Shown: piece after piece, positions 1-8,256 of the stretch
How the letters are laid out: every line of letters starts with the position of its first letter
Numbering within the stretch: position 1 is the stretch's first letter
Source: Myxococcus landrumus
GTDB taxonomy: Bacteria > Myxococcota > Myxococcia > Myxococcales > Myxococcaceae
Direction: 5' to 3'
NCBI RefSeq assembly: GCF_017301635.1
Contig: NZ_CP071091.1
Location: 8,610,501 to 8,674,500, forward strand
DNA length: 64,000 nucleotides
Made by a program: the position numbers and the translations under genes
The notes under the pieces: model-generated
What the model saw: only the letters and a program-made list of their open reading frames with translations
What the model was told of the DNA's origin: nothing
The model's database searches: none

Positions 1-65
1 CGGTGCGGGAAGTGGTCGCCCAGGACCTGCTGCGGGTGCTGCGCCCGCCCATCGGCCGCGCCTGA
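1..65 (+). CDS. C-terminal end of an unidentified protein (partial)
   Basis: The frame read from base 3 gives 20 residues ending in a TGA stop at 63-65, with a tail reading VLRPPIGRA. The codon choice (G/C at third positions) fits a real coding end. The gene begins before the window, so nothing can be said about its function. It converges on the outer-membrane protein gene that ends at 76, leaving only 10 bases between the two stops. Confidence 0.5.
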   Translation, partial: VREVVAQDLLRVLRPPIGRA

Positions 66-75
66 AGGGGCCGCG

Positions 76-702
76 TCACAGCCGCAGCCGATAGCCCAGC
101 GCCCCCGCGAGGAAGCCTCCGACATTCACGTCGCCCGTGGTTCGGAAGTCCATGGGAGCCAGGTGGAAGTGTGTCTCCACGAAGGCGCCACCGGGGCCGA
201 GCGGAAGCTCCAATCCCGCCAGGGCTTGCAGTCCCAGACCGCCGCCGCTCTCCGACGCGGTGGCCCCCAGGAAGTCCGTGGTGGCCCGGTGCAGGTACAG
301 GCCCGGGCCGCCGCCCACGTACGGCGTCAGCGAGCCCAGGGCCCGCTCGAAGCGGAACACCGCCGACAGCAGGAACGCCACCTCGCGCACCGCCAGCGTG
401 TAGCGGCCATCGGGCGCGGGCGCGCCGAAGCCGCCCAGTTGCGGATCGGTGAGCGTGCCGGACGACTGGGGCCGGTGGTAGTTCACCTCGAGCGCCACGG
501 TGAGGCGCCGCTTCAGGAGCGGCGTCACGTATCCCAGCTCGATGCCCAGGTAGAGGTCTCCATCCAGCGGCGCGGTGGACTTGAAGAAGCCCACCTTCGG
601 CGCCAGCAGGATGCGTCCCGCTCCCAGACTGTCCGCCGGGTGGGCCGCGGGCGCGCTCGCGATGGCGAGAGAGGTGAGCGCCGCGAGGAGCAGTGTGTTC
701 AT
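76..702 (-). CDS. small outer-membrane beta-barrel-type protein
   Basis: A 208-residue protein beginning MNTLLLAALTSLAIASAPAA, a good Sec signal peptide with likely cleavage near residue 20-23. The mature part alternates hydrophobic and polar residues in strand-like blocks with Gly/aromatic turns (YVGGGPGLYLH, VGGFLAGALGYRLRL) and ends in RLRL, as expected of an outer-membrane barrel of roughly eight strands. The start ATG overlaps the stop of the upstream lipoprotein gene by 4 bases (699-702), so the two are translationally coupled and probably act together at the cell surface. I do not recognise a specific family; the function is unknown. Confidence 0.7.
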   Translation of the reverse strand: MNTLLLAALTSLAIASAPAAHPADSLGAGRILLAPKVGFFKSTAPLDGDLYLGIELGYVTPLLKRRLTVALEVNYHRPQSSGTLTDPQLGGFGAPAPDGRYTLAVREVAFLLSAVFRFERALGSLTPYVGGGPGLYLHRATTDFLGATASESGGGLGLQALAGLELPLGPGGAFVETHFHLAPMDFRTTGDVNVGGFLAGALGYRLRL

Positions 703-1880
703 GGGAGGTCGGCTCCTGTGTCTTGCGCGGAGTCGGAAGCGAACGTCGCCGAAGGCTCGGCCGTCACGGTGAAGCCCTCCGCCGTGGGCACCGTGCCCAC
801 CGCGCCGCTCGGGTCCACGACCTCGAGCGCATAGGGCCCGCCGACGGCCAGCCCATGCGGACACTTCGAGTCTCCCGTGGGCGCCTCGCTGCCCGAGCAC
901 ACCGGCACGTCCGCGGTCACCTCCGTGGCCGACCTCATCTCCACCGAGCGCAGCGCAATCCGCTGAGGCACGGAGGGGGCCGACTTCAACGGCGCCAGGA
1001 TGAAGACCTCGGGCGTGCCGGTGAAGGCGCGTTGGGTTCCCGTGGGCGCATTCCCGATGCGGATGCGCGTGTCGCTCAGCTCGCGCCCGGACCGAGGGGA
1101 GAGGCTGAGCGAGCCCAGCCGGTGGTAGCGCACGTCGAGGGCGCCGGGCACCACGGCCGAGCAGCCATCCACGTGCGTGAGCACCACGTCGAAGCGTCCC
1201 TCGCGAGTGCCTGGCGGAATCTCCGTCTCGATGCGTGTCTCGGAGACAACGCTCACGTTGAACAGGGGCTGGTCGGCCTCGCCCTCGCTCCGCAGGATGA
1301 TGAGGGGCGAGGTGCCCGCCTGGAAGTCCCGTCCCTCGATGACGATGGGGTTGATGCCTCCGGACACATAGCCATTCGGCGGCGGCACCACCCGCGTCAC
1401 CTGGGGAGGCGCCACCACCGTGAACGCGTCGGCGAGGGTGCCAGTGCCGCCCAGCGGGTTGGTGACCTCCAGGGTGTAGCGGCCCGGGGCCAGCTCCAGG
1501 GGAGGCGAGGAGTCCCGCGTGGGCAGGTCCACGAGCAGCAGCTCCGGGCGCACGTAGAACACCTGGTCTCGGGTCATCGTGTACGTGGAAGGGCCTCGCA
1601 GCGTCACCACCGGCAGCTCCACCGAGGGCGTATCGGTGAGCACGTCGGCGGGCGTCGGCGCGAAGCGCTTGCCTTGAACCTCCAGCCGCCAGCCCGTCTG
1701 GCCTCCCTGCGCGTTGCAGACGCGGGCGACGTCCGCGAGGCGCGCGCGAGGATTGGAGATGCGCTCCACCACGGGCGAGGTCCCCTCCGTCGTGCGTGAG
1801 CAGGCGCTCAGGGCGAGCAGGGCGGTGGCGGCGACTTGCAGGCGCAAAGCATTCCTCCCCTTCGTCAATGAAGGCCCCAC
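699..1880 (-). CDS. lipoprotein with IPT/TIG-like repeats
   Basis: A 393-residue secreted protein. The N-terminus has a hydrophobic segment ending in a lipobox (LLALSAC, Cys near residue 27), so it should be lipid-anchored. The rest looks like successive immunoglobulin-like IPT/TIG domains: repeated blocks of the type 'PGRYTLEVTNPLGGTGTLADAF', 'VVPPPNGYVSGGINPIVIEG' and 'GGPYALEVVDPSGAVGT', each with a characteristic NP/G-x-G turn. Such domains are adhesive or structural in surface proteins. It is coupled by an ATGA overlap to the small barrel protein downstream. The binding partner is unknown; the TIG assignment is from pattern only. Confidence 0.7.
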   Translation of the reverse strand: MGPSLTKGRNALRLQVAATALLALSACSRTTEGTSPVVERISNPRARLADVARVCNAQGGQTGWRLEVQGKRFAPTPADVLTDTPSVELPVVTLRGPSTYTMTRDQVFYVRPELLLVDLPTRDSSPPLELAPGRYTLEVTNPLGGTGTLADAFTVVAPPQVTRVVPPPNGYVSGGINPIVIEGRDFQAGTSPLIILRSEGEADQPLFNVSVVSETRIETEIPPGTREGRFDVVLTHVDGCSAVVPGALDVRYHRLGSLSLSPRSGRELSDTRIRIGNAPTGTQRAFTGTPEVFILAPLKSAPSVPQRIALRSVEMRSATEVTADVPVCSGSEAPTGDSKCPHGLAVGGPYALEVVDPSGAVGTVPTAEGFTVTAEPSATFASDSAQDTGADLP

Positions 1881-2123
1881 ACGTTAGGCGGTCCTCCCCA
1901 CGGGCCCGGAGGATTTTCCGAGACCCATCACTCCCCGACGCCCAGCGCGATGGGTACCTTGCGCAACTCCGCGAAGTCTCGAACCCCATGACGCGGTGCG
2001 AACGCGGGCACGGCGAATGCTACGGCCTCCTCCGGTGAGGGGCGCCGTCGGAAGGCGCCGAGTCCTCGAGGGAGCAGGTGTCCAGCGGGTGGATTGAGGT
2101 GGATGGGGCAGGGGGGCGGCGAA

Positions 2124-2738
2124 ATGCGGAGGTTGTCGACGCTGACCGCGCTGATGTGCCTGTTGATGGCGCGAGTGACTCTGGCAGCGGAGGGGATGGA
2201 AGCGCAGCGGAGGGTGTCTCCGGACCTCGCGCGCCTGTCGCCCTTCGGTTTGATGTTGGACGCGGGCCTGACGGGGGGCATGGGGTTGTCGTTCTCCTTC
2301 CGCCCCACCTCGCTGGTGCGGCTGCACGTGGGAGGGACGCACAACGGCGTGCGGCCAGGAGGGCGCGTGGGCCTCACGCTGCTTCCCCTGCGCGGACCGC
2401 TGACCCCGGCCTTCAGCCTGGACGTGGGCCATGCCCGGCCCGTGAAGGCCCGGAGCCTGGAGCGCAGGCTCTCGGACTTGTCGTTGCCGCCGCTGCCGTC
2501 GCTCGAGCGCGTGGGCTACACGTATGCCAGCGCGATGCTCGGGTTGGAGCTGCACCTGCATGACCGCATCACCTGGTTCGTGCGCGGAGGCGTCAGCTTC
2601 CTGGAGTTGTCGGGCCCGGGCTTGAAGGACCTGCCGGAGCCCTTCCGGACCTCGCTGGCTCCAGGAGAAGAGGAGCCGTGGAAGCTGCGCATGGTGCGCC
2701 CCACGGCCAAGCTCGGCTTCATCCTGTCCTTCGGTTAA
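2124..2738 (+). CDS. hypothetical exported protein, probable outer-membrane barrel
   Basis: A 204-residue product from the ATG at 2124, which follows a G-rich ribosome-binding stretch and starts directly with a signal peptide (MRRLSTLTALMCLLMARVTLA). An in-frame ATG at 2094 would add ten residues ahead of the signal and is less likely. The mature part has Gly-rich, strand-like segments (DAGLTGGMGLSFSFRP, VRLHVGGTHNGVRPGGRVGL, LGLELHLHDRITWFVRGG) and ends LGFILSFG, a terminal aromatic/Gly pattern seen in outer-membrane proteins. No family recognised. Its stop overlaps the stop of the convergent YheT-like gene by 4 bases (2735-2738). Confidence 0.65.
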   Translation: MRRLSTLTALMCLLMARVTLAAEGMEAQRRVSPDLARLSPFGLMLDAGLTGGMGLSFSFRPTSLVRLHVGGTHNGVRPGGRVGLTLLPLRGPLTPAFSLDVGHARPVKARSLERRLSDLSLPPLPSLERVGYTYASAMLGLELHLHDRITWFVRGGVSFLELSGPGLKDLPEPFRTSLAPGEEEPWKLRMVRPTAKLGFILSFG

Positions 2739-3703
2739 CGGAACGTCGCGAAGAACTCCAACGCCTGTTCCTCGGCCCAGAAGCGCGGGCGGTGCACGGT
2801 GCCCGCGACGAAGCCCACGTGGCCTCCGTGCTTCGTCTCCACGATGCTCAGGTGGGGATTGTCCTTCGCCTCGGGCGGGACGACGGGCGACTCCAGCATG
2901 GGGTCATCCCCCGCGCTGATGATGAGCGTCGGCTTGCGGATGGCGTGGAGCCGGGGCCCCGCGGAGGATTCGGCGTAGTAGTGCTCGGCGCTGTGGAAGC
3001 CGTGCAGGGGCGCGGTGACGGAGTGGTCGAAGGCGCGGACCGTGCGCGACGCTTCCATGGCGCGGCCGTCGAAGGCGCCGGGAAACCGCTTCAGCTTCGC
3101 GCGGGCCTTGCCCTTCAGCGTCCTCAGGAAGCGCTCCCGGTACAGCCAGTGGATGGCCCCCGGGCCGTCCAGCTTCCTGCAACACGCATCCAGGTCGAAG
3201 GGCGCGCTGATGGCCGCGGCGGCGACGACGGGGGCGTTCTCTCCCTGCTCCTCGAGCAGCCGGCACAACACGTTGGCACCCAGCGAGAAGCCGACGGCGA
3301 AGAGCGGACCGGTGGCCTTGGCGCGCAAGTCGCGCAGCAGCCCGAGCGCGTCGTCGATGTGCCCCGAGTGGTACGTGCGCGCCAGCCGGTTGGGCTCGCC
3401 GCTGCAGGAGCGGAAGTTGAGCGCGGTGGCGCCCCAGCCGCGCTCCTTCGCGCCTCGGAGGATGGCGGTGATGTAGCCGGCCGTGGACGAGCCCTCCAGC
3501 CCATGCAGCGCCACCACGTGCGGCGCGCCGGACGGGCCGTCGAAGGTGTCCACGTCGACGAAGTCGCCGTCGGGCAGCTCGCGCCGCTCCCGCCGCAGCG
3601 GAGGCGTGTGTCGAGGCCTCACGAGGTTCGCGTAGATGGTCTGCGAATGCTCGTTCGTCAGGCCCGGCGCGGGGACGAAGGGCTCGGTCGGTTGGAATCT
3701 CAC
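2735..3703 (-). CDS. YheT-family alpha/beta hydrolase
   Basis: A 322-residue cytoplasmic alpha/beta hydrolase of the YheT/ABHD type. The N-terminus carries the family signature 'NEHSQTIYANLVRP'. The nucleophile elbow is GFSLGANV, the acid is in SAGDDPM and the histidine in KHGGHVGF, in the expected order. Length matches bacterial YheT proteins (about 320-340). Family members act as carboxylesterases on small esters or lipids; the physiological substrate is not known. It lies last in a run of minus-strand genes (acetyltransferase, cysteine-cluster protein, hydrolase) with gaps of about 50-60 bases, so co-transcription is possible. Confidence 0.85.
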   Translation of the reverse strand: MRFQPTEPFVPAPGLTNEHSQTIYANLVRPRHTPPLRRERRELPDGDFVDVDTFDGPSGAPHVVALHGLEGSSTAGYITAILRGAKERGWGATALNFRSCSGEPNRLARTYHSGHIDDALGLLRDLRAKATGPLFAVGFSLGANVLCRLLEEQGENAPVVAAAAISAPFDLDACCRKLDGPGAIHWLYRERFLRTLKGKARAKLKRFPGAFDGRAMEASRTVRAFDHSVTAPLHGFHSAEHYYAESSAGPRLHAIRKPTLIISAGDDPMLESPVVPPEAKDNPHLSIVETKHGGHVGFVAGTVHRPRFWAEEQALEFFATFR

Positions 3704-3755
3704 GCCCCCGGGATAGCGTCACCCAGGGGTGGGGACAAGGGGCCGCGTCGCGAGG

Positions 3756-4103
3756 CTAGTCGCGGCGTTGGCCACCGGGCGCTCCGGCGGGGGAGGGCGA
3801 GTCCGGCGCCGAGGCCAGGCTCCGGGCGCGCTTCATGGAAGGACAGCCCTGCTCCTTCACGGCCCGGGCTTCTTCGGCCAGCCCAAAGAGCGACAGGTAC
3901 TTGTGCACGCGCTCCTCCAGCGTGGGCGCCTCGATGAGGCGGCACACCTCGTCCGGCTGGTAGTCCCGGCAGATGCTTGGCCGGTCCTCGTAGCGACCGC
4001 AGAGGTTGTCCTCCAGGAGGTGCGGGCAACGCATCCCCAGCGGCTTGTCGAGCGCCGCGATGTCCGGCGCCACGCAGCAGGCGCCACAGCGAGTGCATTC
4101 CAT
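3756..4103 (-). CDS. YkgJ-type cysteine cluster protein
   Basis: A 115-residue protein beginning MECTRCGACC, followed by CPHLLEDNLCGRYEDRPSIC. This CxxCGxCC...C...C arrangement is the hallmark of the YkgJ / UPF0153 family, thought to bind zinc or an iron-sulfur centre. The second half (VHKYLSLFGLAEEARAVKEQGCPS) is also typical. The last 25 residues are a disordered Pro/Gly/Ser tail. Enzymatic function is unknown for the family. It sits between the acetyltransferase and YheT-like genes on the same strand. Confidence 0.8.
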   Translation of the reverse strand: MECTRCGACCVAPDIAALDKPLGMRCPHLLEDNLCGRYEDRPSICRDYQPDEVCRLIEAPTLEERVHKYLSLFGLAEEARAVKEQGCPSMKRARSLASAPDSPSPAGAPGGQRRD

Positions 4104-4165
4104 GGGGTAGCGAACCTCCGCGACTCAACGCGGGATGACCAGCCTGACTTCCCGCGTCTGTCCTC

Positions 4166-5164
4166 TCACACCCACAACGCGCGGCTGAAGCCCACCCGCT
4201 CGGCGGGAGGCAGCCCCGGACGCAGGGGCCGCATCATGGGCAGCGAACCCTCCCGAGCCACCCGCGAGGCCCCCGGGACGCGAGCGACCCACGCCAGCGT
4301 GGAGGGCTCCTCCCAGACCACCACCTGCGTCAGCCCCGCCCGGTGCGCCACGCCCCGCGCCGCCTCCAGCAGCGCGACGGCGTCCTCCACCGTCTCCGCG
4401 TCGAGCATCAGCACGAGCAACTGGCCATACCGCGCCATCATCGCCCACAGCACGGTGGACTTGCCCACCGTCGCGCCGCACGCTTCGGGCCGAGGCCGGC
4501 GCAGGAGCTCCGCGTACGCGCGCTCCCGCTCCAGGTGCCAGTCGATTTGCGCGGCGCTCGGCCAGAGCAGGAAGGGCACGTCCGGGCGCTGGATTCGCTC
4601 CATCATCAGCGGCACGTCTCCGTCGCACAGCAGTGCGTCCACCGCGTGGGTGGACAGCCCGCCCGCGGCGGACAGGTGCCAGTCGAACGCGGGTGCCTCG
4701 TGGTAACCGGACCGGCGATAGAGCGGGGCGCCCACGTCCGAGAAGAGGAGGGCCGCATGCGTGGGGCCGGGCTCCTTCTCCAGCCTCGCGGCGAGCAAAT
4801 CCATCAGGTGCGTCGCGTACCCATGTCCCCGGAGCGCGGGCTCCGTGTAGACGCTGGCGATGGCGTGGGAGACACCGCGCGAGGCCACGCCGTCCGGGCC
4901 GCGCAGGTAGCTGTCCGTGTGGAAGGTCTCGCACGAGGCCAGCACCTGGCTTGCGTCATCGAGCAACAGCCAGGTGCGCATGCCCTCCCGGCACCAGGGA
5001 TGGGAGCGCAGTCGCAGCTCCCGTTGGTGGAACTGCTCGACGGTGAGGGGAGAACCCCAAGCCTCATGGGTGAGGCGGTCCCGCTCGGCTTTCTGGGCGG
5101 CGGTGGCGAGGGCCAGGTGCATGTCACCCCACGGTAGCGCCTCCCGCGGGTCCTCCGCATCCAC
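4166..5164 (-). CDS. GNAT acetyltransferase, LYC1-like
   Basis: A 332-residue protein with a GNAT fold in the first half. Motif A is visible as 'VYTEPALRGHGYATHLMDLL' (about residues 107-126; the acyl-CoA loop is RGHGYA), and it is followed by 'FSDVGAPLYRRSGYH'. The second half is a distinct C-terminal domain with 'QRPDVPFLLWPSAAQIDWHLERE' and a terminal 'PMMRPLRP' block, as in fungal LYC1 lysine acetyltransferase-like proteins, which are also found in bacteria. Substrate cannot be told from sequence; lysine or another free amine is an inference. MHLALA at residue 15 is an alternative start. Confidence 0.7.
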   Translation of the reverse strand: MDAEDPREALPWGDMHLALATAAQKAERDRLTHEAWGSPLTVEQFHQRELRLRSHPWCREGMRTWLLLDDASQVLASCETFHTDSYLRGPDGVASRGVSHAIASVYTEPALRGHGYATHLMDLLAARLEKEPGPTHAALLFSDVGAPLYRRSGYHEAPAFDWHLSAAGGLSTHAVDALLCDGDVPLMMERIQRPDVPFLLWPSAAQIDWHLERERAYAELLRRPRPEACGATVGKSTVLWAMMARYGQLLVLMLDAETVEDAVALLEAARGVAHRAGLTQVVVWEEPSTLAWVARVPGASRVAREGSLPMMRPLRPGLPPAERVGFSRALWV

Positions 5165-5185
5165 TCGCGCGGGGGACGGGCCGCC

Positions 5186-5851
5186 TCACAGTCGCGTGGT
5201 GTACGGGAAGCGGACGTGGAACTGCAGGTACGCCTGTCCCACGTGGAAGATGCCGTCGCGCACCCGGTCCGGCAGGCCAAGTCCTCCCAGCTCTTGCGGC
5301 ACGTAGAGCGCGGACTCCCAGCCCAGGCTGATGAGGAAGCTCTTGGAGAGTTGCAGCTCCAGGTCCACGCCGACCTCCGCGCCCGGCCTCACGAAGTGCG
5401 TGTTCGACAAAGTCCGCGAATGCAGGAATGCATACGTCAGGAGCAACCCACCCCCCACCGAGAGCCGCGCGGGGCCGGACGTCAGCGGCACGCCCAACTC
5501 CAGCGGCTTCCAGGTGACGCCATACATGCCGGTGTTGCGCAGCTGGGGGGAGATGATGAGCGAGTCGGGGATGAACAAGGACGGGGAGATGCGGACCTCG
5601 TCCAGGCTCTTCGCGTACTTGCGGTAGCGCGCTGGAATCGAGCGCTGGTTCTTGGACAGCCATTGTTTGTCCAGCACCGCCTCGACGGAGACCTTCACGC
5701 CGGTGTGGATGGGTTGGTCGTCGAAGACGGGCCCGAAGAACATGAACGCGGCCGGTCCCACGCCCACATCCACGGGCACGGTGACGCGTTGGGCGGAGGC
5801 CAGGGCGGGGAGCAACAGCATCCACAGCAGCGCGACTCGGAAGGTGCTCAC
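5186..5851 (-). CDS. hypothetical exported outer-membrane protein
   Basis: A 221-residue protein starting at the GTG at 5849-5851, which lies 11 bases after a GAGGAG ribosome-binding site and begins a signal peptide (reading STFRVALLWMLLLPALASAQ). The mature part has strand-like blocks (VDVGVGPAAFMFFGPVF, LSVGGGLLLTYAFLH, VDLELQLSKSFLISLGWES) and ends in FHVRFPYTTRL, consistent with a small beta barrel. No family recognised. It follows the acetyltransferase divergently spaced by 21 bases on the same strand, so may be upstream in the same transcript. Confidence 0.65.
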   Translation of the reverse strand: MSTFRVALLWMLLLPALASAQRVTVPVDVGVGPAAFMFFGPVFDDQPIHTGVKVSVEAVLDKQWLSKNQRSIPARYRKYAKSLDEVRISPSLFIPDSLIISPQLRNTGMYGVTWKPLELGVPLTSGPARLSVGGGLLLTYAFLHSRTLSNTHFVRPGAEVGVDLELQLSKSFLISLGWESALYVPQELGGLGLPDRVRDGIFHVGQAYLQFHVRFPYTTRL

Positions 5852-6031
5852 GGGGTGTGGGGCTCCTCGGAAGGCAAACCTCCTGGAATTAAGCACACCC
5901 CGGCCAATCAACCATTGCCGCACCATGCGTGTTTGAAGCAGGAAGGGGGCCGCGCCGGTCCCGGGGGCGGCAAAGGACGCCCAGTGCAATCCGGGTCCTG
6001 ATTCACCGACGCCTGAAGATTTGGAGAACCC

Positions 6032-7033
6032 ATGCTTTCCGCCGCCCTCTTGATTGCCACGTCCCTGCAGGCCCAGTCGCCTGTCCCCGCCGAGCCCGCT
6101 CCCACCGCCACCACCACCGCGCCGGCCGTCGCCGCGCCGGCCGCCACGCCCGAGGAGCGCATGGCCGCCGCCGCCGAGCGCGCCGCCGCCGCCGCCGAGC
6201 GCGCCGCCGCCGCCGCCGAGCGCGCCGCGGAGGCCAGCGCCCGCGCCGCCGGCATCGTCGCGCCCGAAGCCGCCGCGCCCACCACGGCCGCGGAGAGCGC
6301 CTCCTCGGAGAAGAAGAAGGAGGAGTGGGACATCACCGTGGGCCTGGGCCTCATCTCGCTGACAGGCAACGCCTCCACCCTCACGTTCAGCGGCCTGGCC
6401 AGCGCGCAGCGCACCACGGAGCACTGGATTTTCGGCGCGAAGGCCTACGGCAACTACGGCCGCAGCCGCCCGCCGGAAGTGGAAGGGGAGAACCTGGAGT
6501 CGCAGCTGGTGGCCCTCAACGCGGGCCTGGAGCTGCGCGGTGACCGGCGCTTCACGAAGATGCTCTCCGGCTACCTGCTGGCGGGCGTGGAAATGGACCA
6601 CGTCAAGAGCGTGGAGTCGCGCAGCAGCGGTGAAGGCGGTCTCGGCATCCTCTGGTGGGACGAGAAGCCCAAGGACAAGCCGGAGACGTACCTGCGCACG
6701 GACGCCGCCTTCCGCTACGCGCACGAGACGCGCTTCCAGTACTACCCCACGCGCCTGGACCTGCCGGACGTGGACCTGGGCGGCCCCCGCTTCGGCGTGG
6801 CCTTCCGCTACGGCCTCACCAAGGACGTCCTCTTCAAGGAGGACGCCGAGGTGCTGCTGAGCGTCATCGACAGCTCGCGCGTGCTGGTGAACAGCCAGAC
6901 GCAGCTGTCCGTGCGGCTGACGGAGGCGCTCGCCATGGGCGTCAGCTTCCTGGTGAAGCACGACAGCAAGCCGCCCCAGGGCAAGGTGCCCACCGACACC
7001 GCGCTGGCCTTCAACCTCGAAGTCGCGCTGTAG
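6032..7033 (+). CDS. DUF481-family (YdiY-like) outer-membrane protein with alanine-rich repeat
   Basis: A 333-residue protein with signal peptide (MLSAALLIATSLQAQ) and a TGGAGA ribosome-binding site. Residues about 15-100 are an Ala/Pro-rich spacer containing a seven-residue repeat (AAAAERA). The DUF481 barrel starts at 'EEWDITVGLGLISLTGNAST', the diagnostic 'TGN' signature, and continues with 'RTTEHWIFGAKAYGNYGRS' and 'GYLLAGVEMDHVKSVESR'. DUF481/YdiY proteins are outer-membrane barrels often described as salt-induced; the role is not established. The Ala/Glu/Arg repeat could form a periplasmic helix that spans the space to the peptidoglycan (inference). Confidence 0.8.
   Translation: MLSAALLIATSLQAQSPVPAEPAPTATTTAPAVAAPAATPEERMAAAAERAAAAAERAAAAAERAAEASARAAGIVAPEAAAPTTAAESASSEKKKEEWDITVGLGLISLTGNASTLTFSGLASAQRTTEHWIFGAKAYGNYGRSRPPEVEGENLESQLVALNAGLELRGDRRFTKMLSGYLLAGVEMDHVKSVESRSSGEGGLGILWWDEKPKDKPETYLRTDAAFRYAHETRFQYYPTRLDLPDVDLGGPRFGVAFRYGLTKDVLFKEDAEVLLSVIDSSRVLVNSQTQLSVRLTEALAMGVSFLVKHDSKPPQGKVPTDTALAFNLEVAL
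6161..6230 (+). repeat. 21-bp in-gene tandem repeat encoding AAAAERA
   Basis: Three tandem units of 21 bases (five GCC codons, GAG, CGC) inside the DUF481-family gene. The period of seven residues fits a helical repeat. Near-identical codons suggest recent slippage, and the copy number may vary between strains. Confidence 0.8.
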
Positions 7034-7046
7034 CCCGCAAATGCAA

Positions 7047-7076
7047 CGCGGCGCCGGGGAAGTCCCTGGCGCCGCG
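7047..7076. terminator. bidirectional terminator hairpin between the DUF481-type gene and ctaF
   Basis: A perfect 9-bp inverted repeat (CGCGGCGCC / GGCGCCGCG) encloses 12 bases that themselves pair GGG with CCC. It lies 14 bases after the DUF481-type stop and 45 bases past the ctaF stop, between convergent genes. No T-run follows, which is common in this GC-rich DNA. Confidence 0.65.
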
Positions 7077-7089
7077 CGGGTGAAGCAGG

Positions 7090-7113
7090 AGGGGCTCGTC
7101 GGAACAAGCCCCT
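7090..7113. terminator. second hairpin after the cta operon
   Basis: A 7-bp inverted repeat (AGGGGCT / AGCCCCT, 10-base loop) lies 8 bases beyond the ctaF stop on the minus strand. With the hairpin at 7047-7076 it forms a tandem stop signal for the 12-gene respiratory operon. Confidence 0.5.
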
Positions 7114-7120
7114 GGGAATG

Positions 7121-7576
7121 TCAGTGGTGCGGTGCCGGGGTCTCCGGCATGTCCTTCGTCTGGGGCGGCTTCAGCCCGCCGCCGAAGCGGCCGCGCTGCG
7201 AGCCCGTGCCGATATCCGGAGGCTGCAGGTCGCTGTACTGCGAGCCCGGCGGGTTGGAGCCGCGGAAGCGCGTGCCCAGGTCCGCCATGGGGATGACGAG
7301 CATCAGCACCACGAAGAGGATGGAGACGCCGAAGACAATCCGGTTGGCCCCCTGATGCTCCGACAGGTGCATGAAGTACAGCGCCACCAGCGTGCCCTTC
7401 ACCGTCGCGATGACGATGGCGAGCAGCAGGCCGAAGTTGGGCAGGTGCATGCGGCCGGTGAGGACCGTGACGATGGTCAGCACGAGCAGCACGGCCCAGA
7501 TGGCCCAGTAGCGGCCCGCTCCGTGGTGAGATGCCATGTTCTTGGCTTCCTGATGGGATTCGTTGGCAATGGCCAT
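7121..7576 (-). CDS. ctaF: caa3-type cytochrome c oxidase subunit IV
   Basis: A 151-residue membrane protein with three predicted transmembrane helices (about residues 24-42 'YWAIWAVLLVLTIVTVL', 47-68, 80-98 'IVFGVSILFVVLMLVIPMAD') and the family signature 'KGTLVALYFMHL'. This matches the small prokaryotic COX4/CtaF subunit of caa3 oxidases. The last 50 residues are a polar, Pro/Gly-rich tail, longer than in typical CtaF. It is the last gene of the act-sco-cta locus, 14 bases after ctaE. The start ATG at 7576 is followed by a Glu/His-rich stretch before the first helix. Confidence 0.88.
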   Translation of the reverse strand: MAIANESHQEAKNMASHHGAGRYWAIWAVLLVLTIVTVLTGRMHLPNFGLLLAIVIATVKGTLVALYFMHLSEHQGANRIVFGVSILFVVLMLVIPMADLGTRFRGSNPPGSQYSDLQPPDIGTGSQRGRFGGGLKPPQTKDMPETPAPHH

Positions 7577-7590
7577 GGTGGTGTCTCCCC

Positions 7591-8256
7591 TCAGACCAGG
7601 TAGAGCATCGGGAACAGGAAGATCCACACCAGGTCGACGAGGTGCCAGTACATGCTGCCCAGCTCGACCATGGTGAAGTTGTTCGGCCCGAAGTCCGCCT
7701 TCGTGAACGCCCGAATCATCGCCACCGTCAGCACGCCCATGCCGATGAGGACGTGCAGCGCGTGCAGCGCGGTCGAGCAGAAGTAGACCGTGAAGTAGAG
7801 CGTGATGCCGGGCATCTGCATGCCCTCGTACGTGTAGTACCGGCCCGGCAGCGTCCCGATGTGGAACTTGTGCGAGTACTCGAAGTACTTGATGACGAGG
7901 AAGCCGATGGCCATCAAGAGGGTGAGGGCGAACATGATGCCCACCATCTTGTTCTTCCCCTCCTTCGCGTAGTGCACCGCGAGCGCCGCGGTGAGCGAGG
8001 AGGTGATGAGCACCACCGTGTTCACGGTGCCCATCGTCAGGTCCAGGCTGCGGCTGCCCGCCGCCCACGCCTCCGGATAGAGGAAGCGGTAGCAGCCGTA
8101 GCAGACGAACAGGCCGGCGAAGAGCAGGATTTCCGTCGCCAGGAACAGCCACATCCCCAGGCGGGCGGCGTGTGTCTGGACCTCGAGCGAGGCGAAGTGT
8201 GCCGCCAGGCGCGGCACAGGGGCCGCGCCATCGGCGGTGTGAGCGCTAGACTGCAT
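7591..8256 (-). CDS. ctaE: cytochrome c oxidase subunit III
   Basis: A 221-residue integral membrane protein with five predicted helices. It has the COX3 hallmarks 'RLGMWLFLATEILLFAGLF', the conserved Glu-containing helix ('YFTVYFCSTALHALHVLIGMG', with HALHV) and C-terminal 'YWHLVDLVWIFLFPMLYL'. Subunit III supports proton uptake and the stability of subunit I. It is the short five-helix form found in caa3 and quinol oxidases. It overlaps ctaD by 11 bases, showing translational coupling. Confidence 0.93.
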   Translation of the reverse strand: MQSSAHTADGAAPVPRLAAHFASLEVQTHAARLGMWLFLATEILLFAGLFVCYGCYRFLYPEAWAAGSRSLDLTMGTVNTVVLITSSLTAALAVHYAKEGKNKMVGIMFALTLLMAIGFLVIKYFEYSHKFHIGTLPGRYYTYEGMQMPGITLYFTVYFCSTALHALHVLIGMGVLTVAMIRAFTKADFGPNNFTMVELGSMYWHLVDLVWIFLFPMLYLV

